A DNA stretch of 64,000 nt from Melieria omissa (Eukaryota; Arthropoda; Insecta; Diptera; Ulidiidae), in contig CAXARI010000150.1 of assembly GCA_963971225.1 (NCBI GenBank), positions 1 through 64,000 on the forward strand, written 5' to 3'. How positions within the stretch are numbered: the first letter of the stretch is position 1; the number at the start of each line of letters is the position of its first letter. The position numbers were made by a program, and so were the translations under genes. This document shows positions 39,172 through 53,727 of the stretch, piece after piece. A model generated the notes under the pieces. It was given only the letters and a program-made list of their open reading frames with translations, made no database searches and was not told the DNA's origin.

Positions 39172-42100
39172 TTCTTGAGGCAACAAAACAAAAATCCGCG
39201 CAGTCCCCACACGTGTTGCTTCGTTGCTGTCACAACAACGACTGATTGAAAGAATGCACCTCTGATCTATATAATCAATCAAATGCTTGTGGAACCTAAG
39301 TACGCACAATCACTTTAATCAAAATGGCGTCAAAATTAAGCCAGAGTGACCACCTTTCAATAATTTGGTAAATAAAAAAATATCCCACCGGCAGCATGAT
39401 CGAAATTATGGCTCTTAAATCTCGACCCGTTAACGGATTTTAATAATATTATGCCTTATTATTTAGCTAGACTCGTATGCTTTCTATAATGGTATCAATC
39501 ATCCTTCTATACCCCAAGGTTCGAAAGCAAATCGATTTGGAACGGTGACTTTGAAAAAATTGCTACTTGGGTGCAACCAATAAAATGCTTGTCAACACCA
39601 AATGCATAAGTGCATATTAATAATTGACCCCTTAAAATTTAGCCAGAGTCTTATGCTTTCTATATTGGTCCCTAACTTTTCATTATCCTTCAGGAATATT
39701 GAGCATATCGATGCGCAAGGATAACATTGAAAACTGCCTATTACAAAATACACACTCACCACTAAAGTGCTTATAGATTCCAAACGGTATGGGTTACGTT
39801 AATAGAAAACCCCTTAAAATGTAGCTAGAGATTGCAGCTTTATCAAATTAAATCAATAATTTGATTACTATTCGGCAATCATGAACAGATCGATGCGCAA
39901 GAGTGACATTAAATAGCTGCCTACTGCAAAATCGATAAAATGCTTGTAAAATATGATGATTCTAGGTTTATAGAAAAAATAATAACCTTGAAACCTAGCT
40001 GGAGTTTTGAGCTTTCATAAATGGGGTCAATCTTCTCGCTATCTCAAATAATGCAGGAGAATTTCGTTGTGGAAAAGTGATATCGACCACATGATACATC
40101 TATATCAGGGGTGCCCAAAATCTTCTTATGGAAAAGCAAACACCAATACATGTAAAGTTGCCCAACAAAATGCAAACAAATTATTTAATTAATTGAATTA
40201 GTTGAAAGCACATTGTGCATTTCGCTTGACCCTTAAAATTATAAGTGACAAAAATATAATGTTCCCATTTGTCATTGCCGAAAGGCCAACCAATCGCCAA
40301 AACAAAAACTACAACAACAAAAGCATCTAATTTTTTTCATACATACAATTTCTTGAGGCAACAAAACAAAAATCCGCGCAGTCCCCACACGTGTTGCTTC
40401 GTTGCTGTCACAACAACGACTGATTGAAAGAATGCACCTCTGATCTATATAACCACTCAAATGCTTGTGGAACCTAAGTACGCACAATCACTTTAATCAA
40501 AATGGCGTCAAAATTAAGCCAGAGTGACCACCTTTCACCACTTTGGTAAATAAAAAAAATATCCCACCGGCAGCATGATCGAAATTATGGCTGTTAAATC
40601 TCGACCCGTTAACGGATTTTAATAATATTATGCCTTATTATTTAGCTAGACTCGTATGCTTTCTATAATGGTATCAATCATCCTTCTATACCCCAAGGTT
40701 CGAAAGCAAATCGATTTGGAACGGTGACTTTGAAAAAATTGCTACTTGGGTGCAACCAATAAAATGCTTGTCAACACCAAATGCATAAGTGCATATTAAT
40801 AATTGACCCCTTAAAATTTAGCCAGAGTCTTATGCTTTCTATATTGGTCCCTAACTTTTCATTATCCTTCAGGAATAATGAGCATATCGATGCGCAAGGA
40901 TAACATTGAAGAACAGCCTATTACAAAATACACACTCACCACTAAAGTGCTTATAGATTCCGAACGGTATGGGTTACGTTAATAAAAAACCCCTTAAAAT
41001 GTAGCTAGAGATTGCAGCTTTATCAAATTAAATCAATAATTTGATTACTATTCGGCAATCATGAACAGATCGATGCGCAAGAGTGACATTAAATAGCTGC
41101 CTACTGCAAAATCGATAAAATGCTTGTAAAATATGATGATTCTAGGTTTAGGTGGAAAAGTGATATCGACCACATGATACATCTATATCAGGGGTGCCCA
41201 AAATCTTCTTATGGAGAAGCAAAAACCAATACATGTAAAGTTGCCCAAAAAAATGAAAACAAATTATTTAATTAATTGAATTAGTTGAAAGCACATTGTG
41301 CATTTCGCTTGACCCTTAAAATTATAAGTGAAAAAAATATAATGTTCCCATTTGTCATTGCCGAAAGGCCAACCAATCGCCAAAACAAAAACTACAACAA
41401 CAAAAGCATCTAATTTTTTTCATACATACAATTTCTTGAGGCAACAAAACAAAAATCCGCGCAGTCCCCACACGTGTTGCTTCGTTGCTGTCACAACAAC
41501 GACTGATTGAAAGAATGCACCTCTGATCTATATAATCAATCAAATGCTTGTGGAACCTAAGTACGCACAATCACTTTAATCAAAATGGCGTCAAAATTAA
41601 GCCAGAGTGACCACCTTTCACCAATTTGGTAAATAAAAAAAAAATCCCACCGGCAGCATGATCGAAATTATGGCTGTTAAATCTCGACCCGTTAACGGAT
41701 TTTAATAATATTATGCCTTATTATTTAGCTAGACTCGTATACTTTCTATAATGGTATCATCCTTCATCATCCTTCTATACCCCAAGGTTCGAAAGCAAAT
41801 CGATTTGGAACGGTGACTTTGAAAAAATTACTACTTGGGTGCAACCAATAAAATGCTTGTCAACACCAAATGCATAAGTGCATATTAATAATTGACCCCT
41901 TAAAATTTAGCCAGAGTCTTATGCTTTCTATATTGGTCCCTAACTTTTCATTATCCTTCAGGAATAATGAGCATATCGATGCGCAAGGATAACATTGAAG
42001 AACTGCCTATTACAAAATACACACTCACCACTAAAGTGCTTATAGATTCCGAACGTATGGGTTACGTTAATAAAAAACCCCTTAAAATGTAGCTAGAGAT

Positions 42101-42950
42101 TGCAGCTTTATCAAATTAAATCAATAATTTGATTACTATTCGGCAATCATGAACAGATCGATGCGCAAGAGTGACATTAAATAGCTGCCTACTGCAAAAT
42201 CGATAAAATGCTTGTAAAATATGATGATTCTAGGTTTAGGTGGAAAAGTGATATCGACCACATGATACATCTATATCAGGGGTGCCCAAAATCTTCTTAT
42301 GGAAAAGCAAAAACCAATACATGTAAAGTTGCCCAAAAAAATGAAAACAAATTATTTAATTAATTGAATTAGTTGAAAGCACATTGTGCATTTCGCTTGA
42401 CCCTTAAAATTATAAGTGCAAAAAAATATAATGTTCCCATTTGTCATGGCCGAAAGGCCAACCAATCGCCAAAACAAAAACTACAACAACAAAAGCATCT
42501 AATTTTTTTTCATACATACAATTTCTTGAGGCAACAAAACAAAAATCCGCGCAGTCCCCACACGTGTTGCTTCGTTGCTGTCACAACAACGACTGATTGA
42601 AAGAATGCACCTCTGATCTATATAATCAATCAAATGCTTGTGGAACCTAAGTACGCACAATCACTTTAATCAAAATGGCGTCAAAATTAAGCCAGAGTGA
42701 CCACCTTTCACCAATTTGGTAAATAAAAAAAAAATCCCACCGGCAGCATGATCGAAATTATGGCTGTTAAATATCGACCCGTTAACGGATTTTAATCATA
42801 TTATGCCTTATTATTTAGCTAGACTCGTATGCTTTCTATAATGGTATCAATCATCCTTCTATACCGCAAGGTTCGAAAGCAAATCGATTTGGAACGGTGA
42901 CTTTGAAAAAATTGCTACTTGGGTGCAACCAATAAAATGCTTGTCAACAC
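39024..42950. repeat. Higher-order block A, first copy
   Basis: About 3.9 kb including two short units. It is repeated at 53728-57655 with only a handful of differences, for example CCGAACGTATGG for CCGAACGGTATGG near 42052. Block ends are approximate. Confidence 0.75.
40350..42522. repeat. Two consecutive short-subtype units (1083 and 1090 bp)
   Basis: Both carry the CTAGGTTTAGGTGGAAAAG junction (near 41145 and 42233). Sharing one exact deletion endpoint shows that the short units descend from a single deleted unit that was then multiplied. Confidence 0.85.
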
Positions 42951-43299
42951 CAAATGCATAAGTGCATATTAATAATTGACCCCCTTAAAATTTAGCCAGA
43001 GTCTTATGCTTTCTATATTGGTCCCTAACTTTTCATTATCCTTCAGGAATATTGAGCATATCGATGCGCAAGGATAACATTGAAAACTGCCTATTACAAA
43101 ATACACACTCACCACTAAAGTGCTTATAGATTCCAAACGGTATGGGTTACGTTAATAGAAAACCCCTTAAAATGTAGCTAGAGATTGCAGCTTTATCAAA
43201 TTAAATCAATAATTTGATTACTATTCGGCAATCATGAACAGATCGATGCGCAAGAGTGACATTAAATAGCTGCCTACTGCAAAATCGATAAAATGCTTG

Positions 43300-46265
43300 T
43301 AAAATATGATGATTCTAGGTTTATAGAAAAAATAATAACCTTTAAACCTAGCTGAAATTTTGAGCTTTCATAAATGGGGTCAATCTTCTCGCTATCTCAA
43401 ATAATGCAGGAGAATTTCGTTGTGGAAAAGTGATATCGACCACATGATACATCTATATCAGGGGTGCCCAAAATCTTCTTATGGAAAAGCAAAAACCAAT
43501 ACATGTAACGTTGCCCAAAAAAATGCAAACAAATTATTTAATTAATTGAATTAGTTGAAAGCACATTGTGCATTTCGCTTGACCCTTAAAATTATAAGTG
43601 AAAAAAATATAATGTTCCCATTTGTCATTGCCGAAAGGCCAACCAATCGCCAAAACAAACACTACAACAACAAAAGCATCTAAGTTTTTTTCATACATAG
43701 AATTTCTTGAGGCAACAAAACAAAAATCCGCGCAGTCCCCACACGTGTTGCTTCGTTGCTGTCACAACAACGACTGATTGAAAGAATGCACCTCTGATCT
43801 ATATAATCAATCAAATGCTTGTGGAACCTAAGTACGCACAATCACTTTAATCAAAATGGCGTCAAAATTAAGCCAGAGTGACCACCTTTCACCAATTTGG
43901 TAAATAAAAAAAATATCCCACCGGCAGCATGATCGAAATTATGGCTGTTAAATCTCGACCCGTTAACGGATTTTAATAATATTATGCCTTATTATTTAGC
44001 TAGACTCGTATGCTTTCTATAATGGTATCAATCATCCTTCTATACCCCAAGGTTCGAAAGCAAATCGATTTGGAACGGTGACTTTGAAAAAATTGCTACT
44101 TGGGTGCAACCAATAAAATGCTTGTCAACACCAAATGCATAAGTGCATATTAGTAATTGACCCCTTAAAATTTAGCCAGAGTCTTATGCTTTCTATATTG
44201 GTCCCTAACTTTTCATTATCCTTCAGGAATAATGAGCATATCGATGCGCAAGGATAACATTGAAAACTGCCTATTACAAAATACACACTCACCACTAAAG
44301 TGCTTATAGATTCCAAACGGTATGGGTTACTTTAATAGAAGACCCCTTAAAATGTAGCTAGAGATTGCAGCTTTATCAAATTAAATCAATAATTTCATTA
44401 CTATTCGGCAATCATGAACAGATCGATGCGCAAGAGTGACATTAAATAGCTGCCTACTGCAAAATCGATAAAATGCTTGTAAAATATGATGATTCTAGGT
44501 TTATAGATAAAATAATAACCTTAAAACCTAGCTGGAGTTTTGAGCTTTCATAAATGGGGTCAATCTTCTCGCTATCTCAAATAATGCAGGAGAATTTCGT
44601 TGTGGAAAAGTGATATCGACCACATGATACAACTATATTAGGGGTGCCCAAAATATTCTTATGGAAAAGCAAAAACCAATACATGTAAAGTTGCCCAAAA
44701 AAATGCAAACAAATTATTTAATTAATTGAATTAGTTGAAAGCACATTGTGCATTTCGCTTGACCCTTAAAATTATAAGTGAAAAAAATATAATGTTCCCA
44801 TTTGTCATTGCCGAAAGGCCAACCAATCGCCAAAACAAAAACTACAACAACAAAAGCATCTAATTTTTTTTCATACATACAATTTCTTGAGGCAACAAAA
44901 CAAAAATCCGCGCAGCCCCCACACGTGTTGCTTCGTTGCTGTCACAACAACGACTGATTGAAAGAATGCACCTCTGATCTATATAACCAATCAAATGCTT
45001 GTGGAACCTAAGTACTCACAATCAATTTAATCAAAATGGCGTCAAAATTAAGCCAGAGTGACCACCTTTCACCAATTTGGTAAATAAAAAAAATATCCCA
45101 CCGGCAGCATGATCGAAATTATGGCTGTTAAATCTCGACCCGTTAACGGATTTTAATAATATTATGCCTTATTATTTAGCTAGACTCGTATGCTTTCTAT
45201 AATGGTATCAATCATCCTTCTATACCCCAAGGTTCGAAAGCAAATCGATTTGGAACGGTGACCTTGAAAAAAATTGCTACTTGGGTGCAACCAATAAAAT
45301 GCTTGTCAACACCAAATGCATAAGTGCATATTAATAATTGACCCCTTAAAATTTAGCCAGAGTCTTATGCTTTCTATATTGGTCCCTAACTTTTCATTAT
45401 CCTTCAGGAATAATGAGCATATCGATGCGCAAGGATAACATTGAAAAACTGCCTATTACAAAATACACACTCACCACTAAAGTGCTTATAGATTCCAAAC
45501 GGTATGGGTTACGTTAATAGAAAACCCCTTAAAATGTAGCTAGAGATTGCAGCTTTATCAAATTAAATCAATACTTTGATTACTATTCGGCAATCATGAA
45601 CAGATCGATGCGCAAGGGTGACATTAAATGGCTGCCTACTGCAAAATCGATAAAATGCTTGTAAAATATGATGATTCTAGGCTTATAGAAAAAATAATAA
45701 CCTTAAAACATAGCTGGAGTTTTGAGCTTTCATAAATGGAGTCAATCTTCTCGCTATCTCAAATAATGCAGGAGAATTTCGTTGTGGTAAAGTGATATCG
45801 ACCACATGATACATCTATATTTGGGGTGCCCAAAATCTTCTTATGGAAAAGCAAAAACCAATACATGTGAAGTTGCCCAAAAAAATGCAAACAAATTATT
45901 TAATTAATTGAATTAGTTGAAAGCACATTGTCCATTTCGCTTGACCCTTAAAATTATAAGTGAAAAAAATATAATGTTCCCATTTGTCATTGCCGAAAGG
46001 CCAATCAATCGCCAACACAAAAAAGCATACACACAAAAACTACAACACCAAAAGCATCTAATTTTTTTCATACATACAATTTCTTGAGGCAACAAAACAA
46101 AAATCCGCGCAGCTCCCACACGTGTTGCTTCGTTGCTGTCACAACAACGACTGATTGAAAGAATGCACCTCTGATCTATATAACCAATCAAATGCTTGTG
46201 GAACCTAAGTACGCACAATCACTTTAATCAAAATGGCGTCAAAATTAAGCCAGAGTGACCACCTT
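43300..46265. repeat. Higher-order block B, first copy
   Basis: Repeated at 48770-51737 (offset 5472 bp). Shared marks are the CTTTAAACCTAGCTGAAATT variant near 43338, TTACTTTAATAGAAGACCCC near 44328, and the 17-bp addition near 46020. Confidence 0.75.
44884..46080. repeat. Satellite unit with a 17-bp addition (1197 bp)
   Basis: An extra AAGCATACACACAAAA-type stretch lies near 46020-46040, within the hAT-like part. It is shared only with the unit at 50356-51552, its block-B partner. Confidence 0.8.
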
Positions 46266-48002
46266 TCACCAATTTGGTAAATAAAAAAAAAATCCCACCG
46301 GCAGCATGATCGAAATTATGGCTGTTAAATATCGACCCGTTAACGGATTTTAATCATATTATGCCTTATTATTTAGCTAGACTCGTATGCTTTCTATAAT
46401 GGTATCAATCATCCTTCTATACCGCAAGGTTCGAAAGCAAATCGATTTGGAACGGTGACTTTGAAAAAATTGCTACTTGGGTGCAACCAATAAAATGCTT
46501 GTCAACACCAAATGCATAAGTGCATATTAATAATTGACCCCTTAAAATTTAGCCAGAGTCTTATGCTTTCTATATTGGTCCCTAACTTTTCATTATCCTT
46601 CAGGAATATTGAGCATATCGATGCGCAAGGATAACATTGAAAACTGCCTATTACAAAATACACACTCACCACTAAAGTGCTTATAGATTCCAAACGGTAT
46701 GGGTTACGTTAATAGAAAACCCCTTAAAATGTAGCTAGAGATTGCAGCTTTATCAAATTAAATCAATAATTTGATTACTATTCGGCAATCATGAACAGAT
46801 CGATGCGCAAGAGTGACATTAAATAGCTGCCTACTGCAAAATCGATAAAATGCTTGTAAAATATGATGATTCTAGGTTTATAGAAAAAATAATAACCTTA
46901 AAACCTAGCTGGAGTTTTGAGCTTTCATAAATGGGGTCAATCTTCTCGCTATCTCAAATAATGCAGGAGAATTTCGTTGTGGAAAAGTGATATCGACCAC
47001 ATGATACATCTATATCAGGGGTGCCCGAAATCTTCTTATGGAAAAGCAAAAACCAATACATGTAAAGTTGCCCAAAAAAATGCAAACAAATTATTTAATT
47101 AATTGAATTAGTTGAAAGCACATTGTGCATTTCGCTTGACGCTTAAAATTATAAGTGAAACAAATATAATGTTCCCATTTGTCATTGCCGAAAGGCCAAC
47201 CAATCGCCAAAACAAACACTACAACAACAAAAGCATCTAAGTTTTTTTCATACATAGAATTTCTTGAGGCAACAAAACAAAAATCCGCGCAGTCCCCACA
47301 CGTGTTGCTTCGTTGCTGTCACAACAACGACTGATTGAAAGAATGCACCTCTGATCTATATAATCAATCAAATGCTTGTGGAACCTAAGTACGCACAATC
47401 ACTTTAATCAAAATGGCGTCAAAATTAAGCCAGAGTGACCACCTTTCACCAATTTGGTAAATAAAAAAAATATCCCACTGGCAGCATGATCGAAATTATG
47501 GCTGTTAAATCTCGACCCGTTAACGGATTTTAATAATATTATGCCTTATTATTTAGCTAGACTCGTATGCTTTCTATAATGGTATCAATCATCCTTCTAT
47601 ACCCCAAGGTTCGAAAGCAAATCGATTTGGAACGGTGACTTTGAAAAAATTGCTACTTGGGTGCAACCAATAAAATGCTTGTCAACACCAAATGCATAAG
47701 TGCATATTAATAATTGACCCCTTAAAATTTAGCCAGAGTCTTATGCTTTCTACATTGGTCCCTAACTTTTCATTATCCTTCAGGAATAATGAGCATATCG
47801 ATGCGCAAGGATAACATTGAAAACTGCCTATTACAAAATACACACTCACCACTAAAGTGCTTATAGATTCCAAACGGTATGGGTTACGTTAATAGAAAAC
47901 CCCTTAAAATGTAGCTAGAGATTGCAGCTTTATCAAATTAAATCAATAATTTGATTACTATTCGGCAATCATGAACAGATCGATGCGCAAGAGTGACATT
48001 AA

Positions 48003-48733
48003 GGGGGGAGTACACTTTGAACGTCCAAAAAGTAAGGCATTTTCGTTAATTTTTTTAAGCAATAAAACACTCAGGGAGGGCAAATATGTTATAACCCATT
48101 TATTACTCATCCTTCGAACTACAATTTGTATTTTTTTGAACTCGATTGGCGTCCCCCCGTGGCCGGTGCACCAGGTCGCGCGGGCGTCCTCGCGCGGAAG
48201 TCGGAAAACGGCGTGAGAAAATACTCCTTCCCATGTGATCCTGGAACATAAATCGAACAAAATCCTGATAAGTAATGAAATTCGGGTTAGAAATACGTAT
48301 TCCGATTTTTTTTAAATTAATTGTTTTCAAAAGTTGTGGCCTTAGGAAAAAAAGTCCATTTTTTAACCCTAAAAATGCTTACAAAATCGTGGATTAAAAA
48401 TCCATTTTTGACAAAATCGAAAATGTGGATACGTATTTCTAAGCAGAATTTAATTCTAAACAAGAAAACCTAGGCGATATCCAAATTTAATAATAACTGG
48501 TTAGAGTTATTTCCCACGCCAGTTTGAAAAGCCCCGTTTCGAGATAAACGCGTTTAAAGATAAAATGCTCTCTCAGCGCGCCGGTACATGTTTTAGGAAA
48601 TCGCTTCGTAAAGCGGTAAGGAATATTCTGGCGGACTTGGAGTCTTTTCTAAATTAAAGTATACATCCCAAGGAACATTTTAAGCCAAAAAAAAAAAATA
48701 CATTTTTTTGAAAAATCAAAGTGTACTCCCCCC
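48003..48733. mobile_element. Non-autonomous TIR element, 731 bp, TTAA duplication
   Basis: Perfect 18-bp inverted ends, GGGGGGAGTACACTTTGA and its complement, are flanked by TTAA at 47999-48002 and 48734-48737. The interior has no transposase-like frame; the longest open frames are about 100 codons or less and overlap on both strands. TTAA duplication is the hallmark of piggyBac-type transposition, but the G-rich ends are not ones I can assign. The matching unit at 58408 has the empty site GACATTAAATAG at 59142-59153. Confidence 0.88.
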
Positions 48734-48769
48734 TTAAATAGCTGCCTACTGCAAAATCGATAAAATGCT

Positions 48770-51737
48770 TGTAAAATATGATGATTCTAGGTTTATAGAA
48801 AAAATAATAACCTTTAAACCTAGCTGAAATTTTGAGCTTTCATAAATGGGGTCAATCTTCTCGCTATCTCAAATAATGCAGGAGAATTTCGTTGTGGAAA
48901 AGTGATATCGACCACATGATACATCTATATCAGGGGTGCCCAAAATCTTCTTATGGAAAAGCAAAAACCAATACATGTAACGTTGCCCAAAAAAATGCAA
49001 ACAAATTATTTAATTAATTGAATTAGTTGAAAGCACATTGTGCATTTCGCTTGACCCTTAAAATTATAAGTGAAAAAAATATAATGTTCCCATTTGTCAT
49101 TGCCGAAAGGCCAACCAATCGCCAAAACAAACACTACAACAACAAAAGCATCTAAGTTTTTTTCATACATAGAATTTCTTGAGGCAACAAAACAAAAATC
49201 CGCGCAGTCCCCACACGTGTTGCTTCGTTGCTGTCACAACAACGACTGATTGAAAGAATGCACCTCTGATCTATATAATCAATCAAATGCTTGTGGAACC
49301 TAAGTACGCACAATCACTTTAATCAAAATGGCGTCAAAATTAAGCCAGAGTGACCACCTTTCACCAATTTGGTAAATAAAAAAAATATCCCACCGGCAGC
49401 ATGATCGAAATTATGGCTGTTAAATCTCGACCCGTTAACGGATTTTAATAATATTATGCCTTATTATTTAGCTAGACTCGTATGCTTTCTATAATGGTAT
49501 CAATCATCCTTCTATACCCCAAGGTTCGAAAGCAAATCGATTTGGAACGGTGACTTTGAAAAAATTGCTACTTGGGTGCAACCAATAAAATGCTTGTCAA
49601 CACCAAATGCATAAGTGCATATTAGTAATTGACCCCTTAAAATTTAGCCAGAGTCTTATGCTTTCTATATTGGTCCCTAACTTTTCATTATCCTTCAGGA
49701 ATAATGAGCATATCGATGCGCAAGGATAACATTGAAAACTGCCTATTACAAAATACACACTCACCACTAAAGTGCTTATAGATTCCAAACGGTATGGGTT
49801 ACTTTAATAGAAGACCCCTTAAAATGTAGCTAGAGATTGCAGCTTTATCAAATTAAATCAATAATTTCATTACTATTCGGCAATCATGAACAGATCGATG
49901 CGCAAGAGTGACATTAAATAGCTGCCTACTGCAAAATCGATAAAATGCTTGTAAAATATGATGATTCTAGGTTTATAGATAAAATAATAACCTTAAAACC
50001 TAGCTGGAGTTTTGAGCTTTCATAAATGGGGTCAATCTTCTCGCTATCTCAAATAATGCAGGAGAATTTCGTTGTGGAAAAGTGATATCGACCACATGAT
50101 ACAACTATATTAGGGGTGCCCAAAATATTCTTATGGAAAAGCAAAAACCAATACATGTAAAGTTGCCCAAAAAAATGCAAACAAATTATTTAATTAATTG
50201 AATTAGTTGAAAGCACATTGTGCATTTCGCTTGACCCTTAAAATTATAAGTGAAAAAAATATAATGTTCCCATTTGTCATTGCCGAAAGGCCAACCAATC
50301 GCCAAAACAAAAACTACAACAACAAAAGCATCTAATTTTTTTTCATACATACAATTTCTTGAGGCAACAAAACAAAAATCCGCGCAGCCCCCACACGTGT
50401 TGCTTCGTTGCTGTCACAACAACGACTGATTGAAAGAATGCACCTCTGATCTATATAACCAATCAAATGCTTGTGGAACCTAAGTACTCACAATCAATTT
50501 AATCAAAATGGCGTCAAAATTAAGCCAGAGTGACCACCTTTCACCAATTTGGTAAATAAAAAAAATATCCCACCGGCAGCATGATCGAAATTATGGCTGT
50601 TAAATCTCGACCCGTTAACGGATTTTAATAATATTATGCCTTATTATTTAGCTAGACTCGTATGCTTTCTATAATGGTATCAATCATCCTTCTATACCCC
50701 AAGGTTCGAAAGCAAATCGATTTGGAACGGTGACCTTGAAAAAAATTGCTACTTGGGTGCAACCAATAAAATGCTTGTCAACACCAAATGCATAAGTGCA
50801 TATTAATAATTGACCCCTTAAAATTTAGCCAGAGTCTTATGCTTTCTATATTGGTCCCTAACTTTTCATTATCCTTCAGGAATAATGAGCATATCGATGC
50901 GCAAGGATAACATTGAAAAACTGCCTATTACAAAATACACACTCACCACTAAAGTGCTTATAGATTCCAAACGGTATGGGTTACGTTAATAGAAAACCCC
51001 TTAAAATGTAGCTAGAGATTGCAGCTTTATCAAATTAAATCAATACTTTGATTACTATTCGGCAATCATGAACAGATCGATGCGCAAGGGTGACATTAAA
51101 TGGCTGCCTACTGCAAAATCGATAAAATGCTTGTAAAATATGATGATTCTAGGCTTATAGAAAAAATAATAACCTTAAAACATAGCTGGAGTTTTGAGCT
51201 TTCATAAATGGAGTCAATCTTCTCGCTATCTCAAATAATGCAGGAGAATTTCGTTGTGGTAAAGTGATATCGACCACATGATACATCTATATTTGGGGTG
51301 CCCAAAATCTTCTTATGGAAAAGCAAAAACCAATACATGTGAAGTTGCCCAAAAAAATGCAAACAAATTATTTAATTAATTGAATTAGTTGAAAGCACAT
51401 TGTCCATTTCGCTTGACCCTTAAAATTATAAGTGAAAAAAATATAATGTTCCCATTTGTCATTGCCGAAAGGCCAACCAATCGCCAACACAAAAAAGCAT
51501 ACACACAAAAACTACAACACCAAAAGCATCTAATTTTTTTCATACATACAATTTCTTGAGGCAACAAAACAAAAATCCGCGCAGCTCCCACACGTGTTGC
51601 TTCGTTGCTGTCACAACAACGACTGATTGAAAGAATGCACCTCTGATCTATATAACCAATCAAATGCTTGTGGAACCTAAGTACGCACAATCACTTTAAT
51701 CAAAATGGCGTCAAAATTAAGCCAGAGTGACCACCTT
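48770..51737. repeat. Higher-order block B, second copy
   Basis: Matches 43300-46265. Its first part also appears at 59180-60750, so three copies of this variant string exist in the window. Confidence 0.75.
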
Positions 51738-52695
51738 TCACCAATTTGGTAAATAAAAAAAATATCCCACCGGCAGCATGATCGAAATTATGGCTGTTAA
51801 ATCTCGACCCGTTAACGGATTTGAATAATATTATACCTTATTATTTAGCTACACTCGTATGCTTTCTATAATGGTATCAACCATCCTTCTATACCCCAAG
51901 GTTCGAAAGCAAATCGATTTGGAACGGTGACTTTGAACAAATTGCATGCATAAGTGCATATTAATAATTTACCCCTTAAAATTTAGCCAGAGTCTTATGC
52001 TTTCTATATTGGTCCCTAACTTTTCATTATCCTTCAGGAATAATGAGCATATCGATGCGCAAGGATAACATTGAAAAACTGCCTATTACAAAATACACAC
52101 TCACCACTAAAGTGCTTATAGATTCCAAACGGTATGGGTTACGTTAATAAAAAACCCCTTAAAATGTAGCTAGAGATTGCAGCTTTATCAAATTAAATCA
52201 ATACTTTGATTACTATTCGGCAATCATGAACAGATCGATGCGCAAGAGTGACATTAAATGGCTGCCTACTGCAAAATCGATAAAATGCTTGTAAAATATG
52301 ATGATTCTAGGCTTATAGAAAAAATAATAACCTTAAAACCTAGCTGGAGTTTTGAGCTTTCATAAATGGAGTCAATCTTCTCGCTATCTCAAATAATGCA
52401 GGAGAATTTCGTTGTGGCAAAGTGATATCGACCACATGATACATCTATATTTGGGGTGCCCAAAATCTTCTTATGGAAAAGCAAAAACCAATACATGTAA
52501 AGTTGCCCAAAAAAATGCAAACAAATTATTTAATTAATTGAATTAGTTGAAAGCACATTGTGCATTTCGCTTGAGCCTTAAAATTATAAGTGAAAAAAAT
52601 ATAATGTTCCCATTTGTCATTGCCGAAAGGCCAACCAATCGCCAAAACAAAAACTACAACAACAAAAGCATCTAATTTTTTTTCATACATAGAAT
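51553..52695. repeat. Satellite unit with a ~37-bp deletion (1143 bp)
   Basis: Near 51940 the sequence goes from TTTGAACAAATTGC straight to ATGCATAAGTGC. The stretch with TTGGGTGCAACC found in all other units is missing, so monomer 1 is shortened. Confidence 0.8.
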
Positions 52696-53727
52696 TTCTT
52701 GAGGCAACAAAACAAAAATCCGCGCAGCCCCCACACGTGTTGCTTCGTTGTTGTCACAACAACGACTGATTGAAAGAATGCACCTCTGATCTATATAACC
52801 AATCAAATGCTTGTGGAACCTAAGTACGCACAATCACTTTAATCAAAATGGCGTCAAAATTAAGCCAGAGTGACCACTTTTCACCAATTTGGTAAATAAA
52901 AAAAATATCCCACTGGCAGCATGATCGAAATTATGGCTGTTAAATCTCGACCCGTTAACGGATTTTAATAATATTATGCCTTATTATTTAGCTAGACTCG
53001 TATGCTTTCTATAATGGTATCAATCATTCTTCTATACCCCAAGGTTCGAAAGCAAATCGATTTGGAACGGTGACTTTGAAAAAATTGCTACTTGGGTGCA
53101 ACCAATAAAATGCTTGTCAACACCAAATGCATAAGTGCATATTAATAATTGACCCCTTAAAATTAAGCCAGAGTCTTATGCTTTCTACATTGGTCCCTAA
53201 CTTTTCATTATCCTTCAGGAATAATGAGCATATCGATGCGCAAGGATAACATTGAAGAACTGCCTATTACAAAATACACACTCACCACTAAAGTGCTTAT
53301 AGATTCCAAACGGTATGGGTTACGTTAATAGAAAACCCCTTAAAATGTAGCTAGAGATTGCAGCTTTATCAAATTAAATAAATAATTTGATTACTATTCG
53401 GCAATCATGAACAGATCGATGCGCAAGAGTGACATTAAATAGCTGCCTACTGCAAAATCGATAAAATGCTTGTAAAATATGATGATTCTAGGTTTATAGA
53501 AAAAATAATAACCTTGAAACCTAGCTGGAGTTTTGAGCTTTCATAAATGGGGTCAATCTTCTCGCTATCTCAAATAATGCAGGAGAATTTCGTTGTGGAA
53601 AAGTGATATCGACCACATGATACATCTATATCAGGGGTGCCCGAAATCTTCTTATGGAAAAGCAAAAACCAATACATGTAAAGTTGCCCAAAAAAATGCA
53701 AACAAATTATTTAATTAATTGAATTAG

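Noticed and set aside
39592..39783. Recurring minus-strand frames of 63-101 codons in the satellite (for example MESISTLVV... and MCVLRFHKH...)
   Set aside because: They are short and recur only because the unit recurs. The second type is the antisense of the promoter-like segment, and their lengths change with small indels between units.
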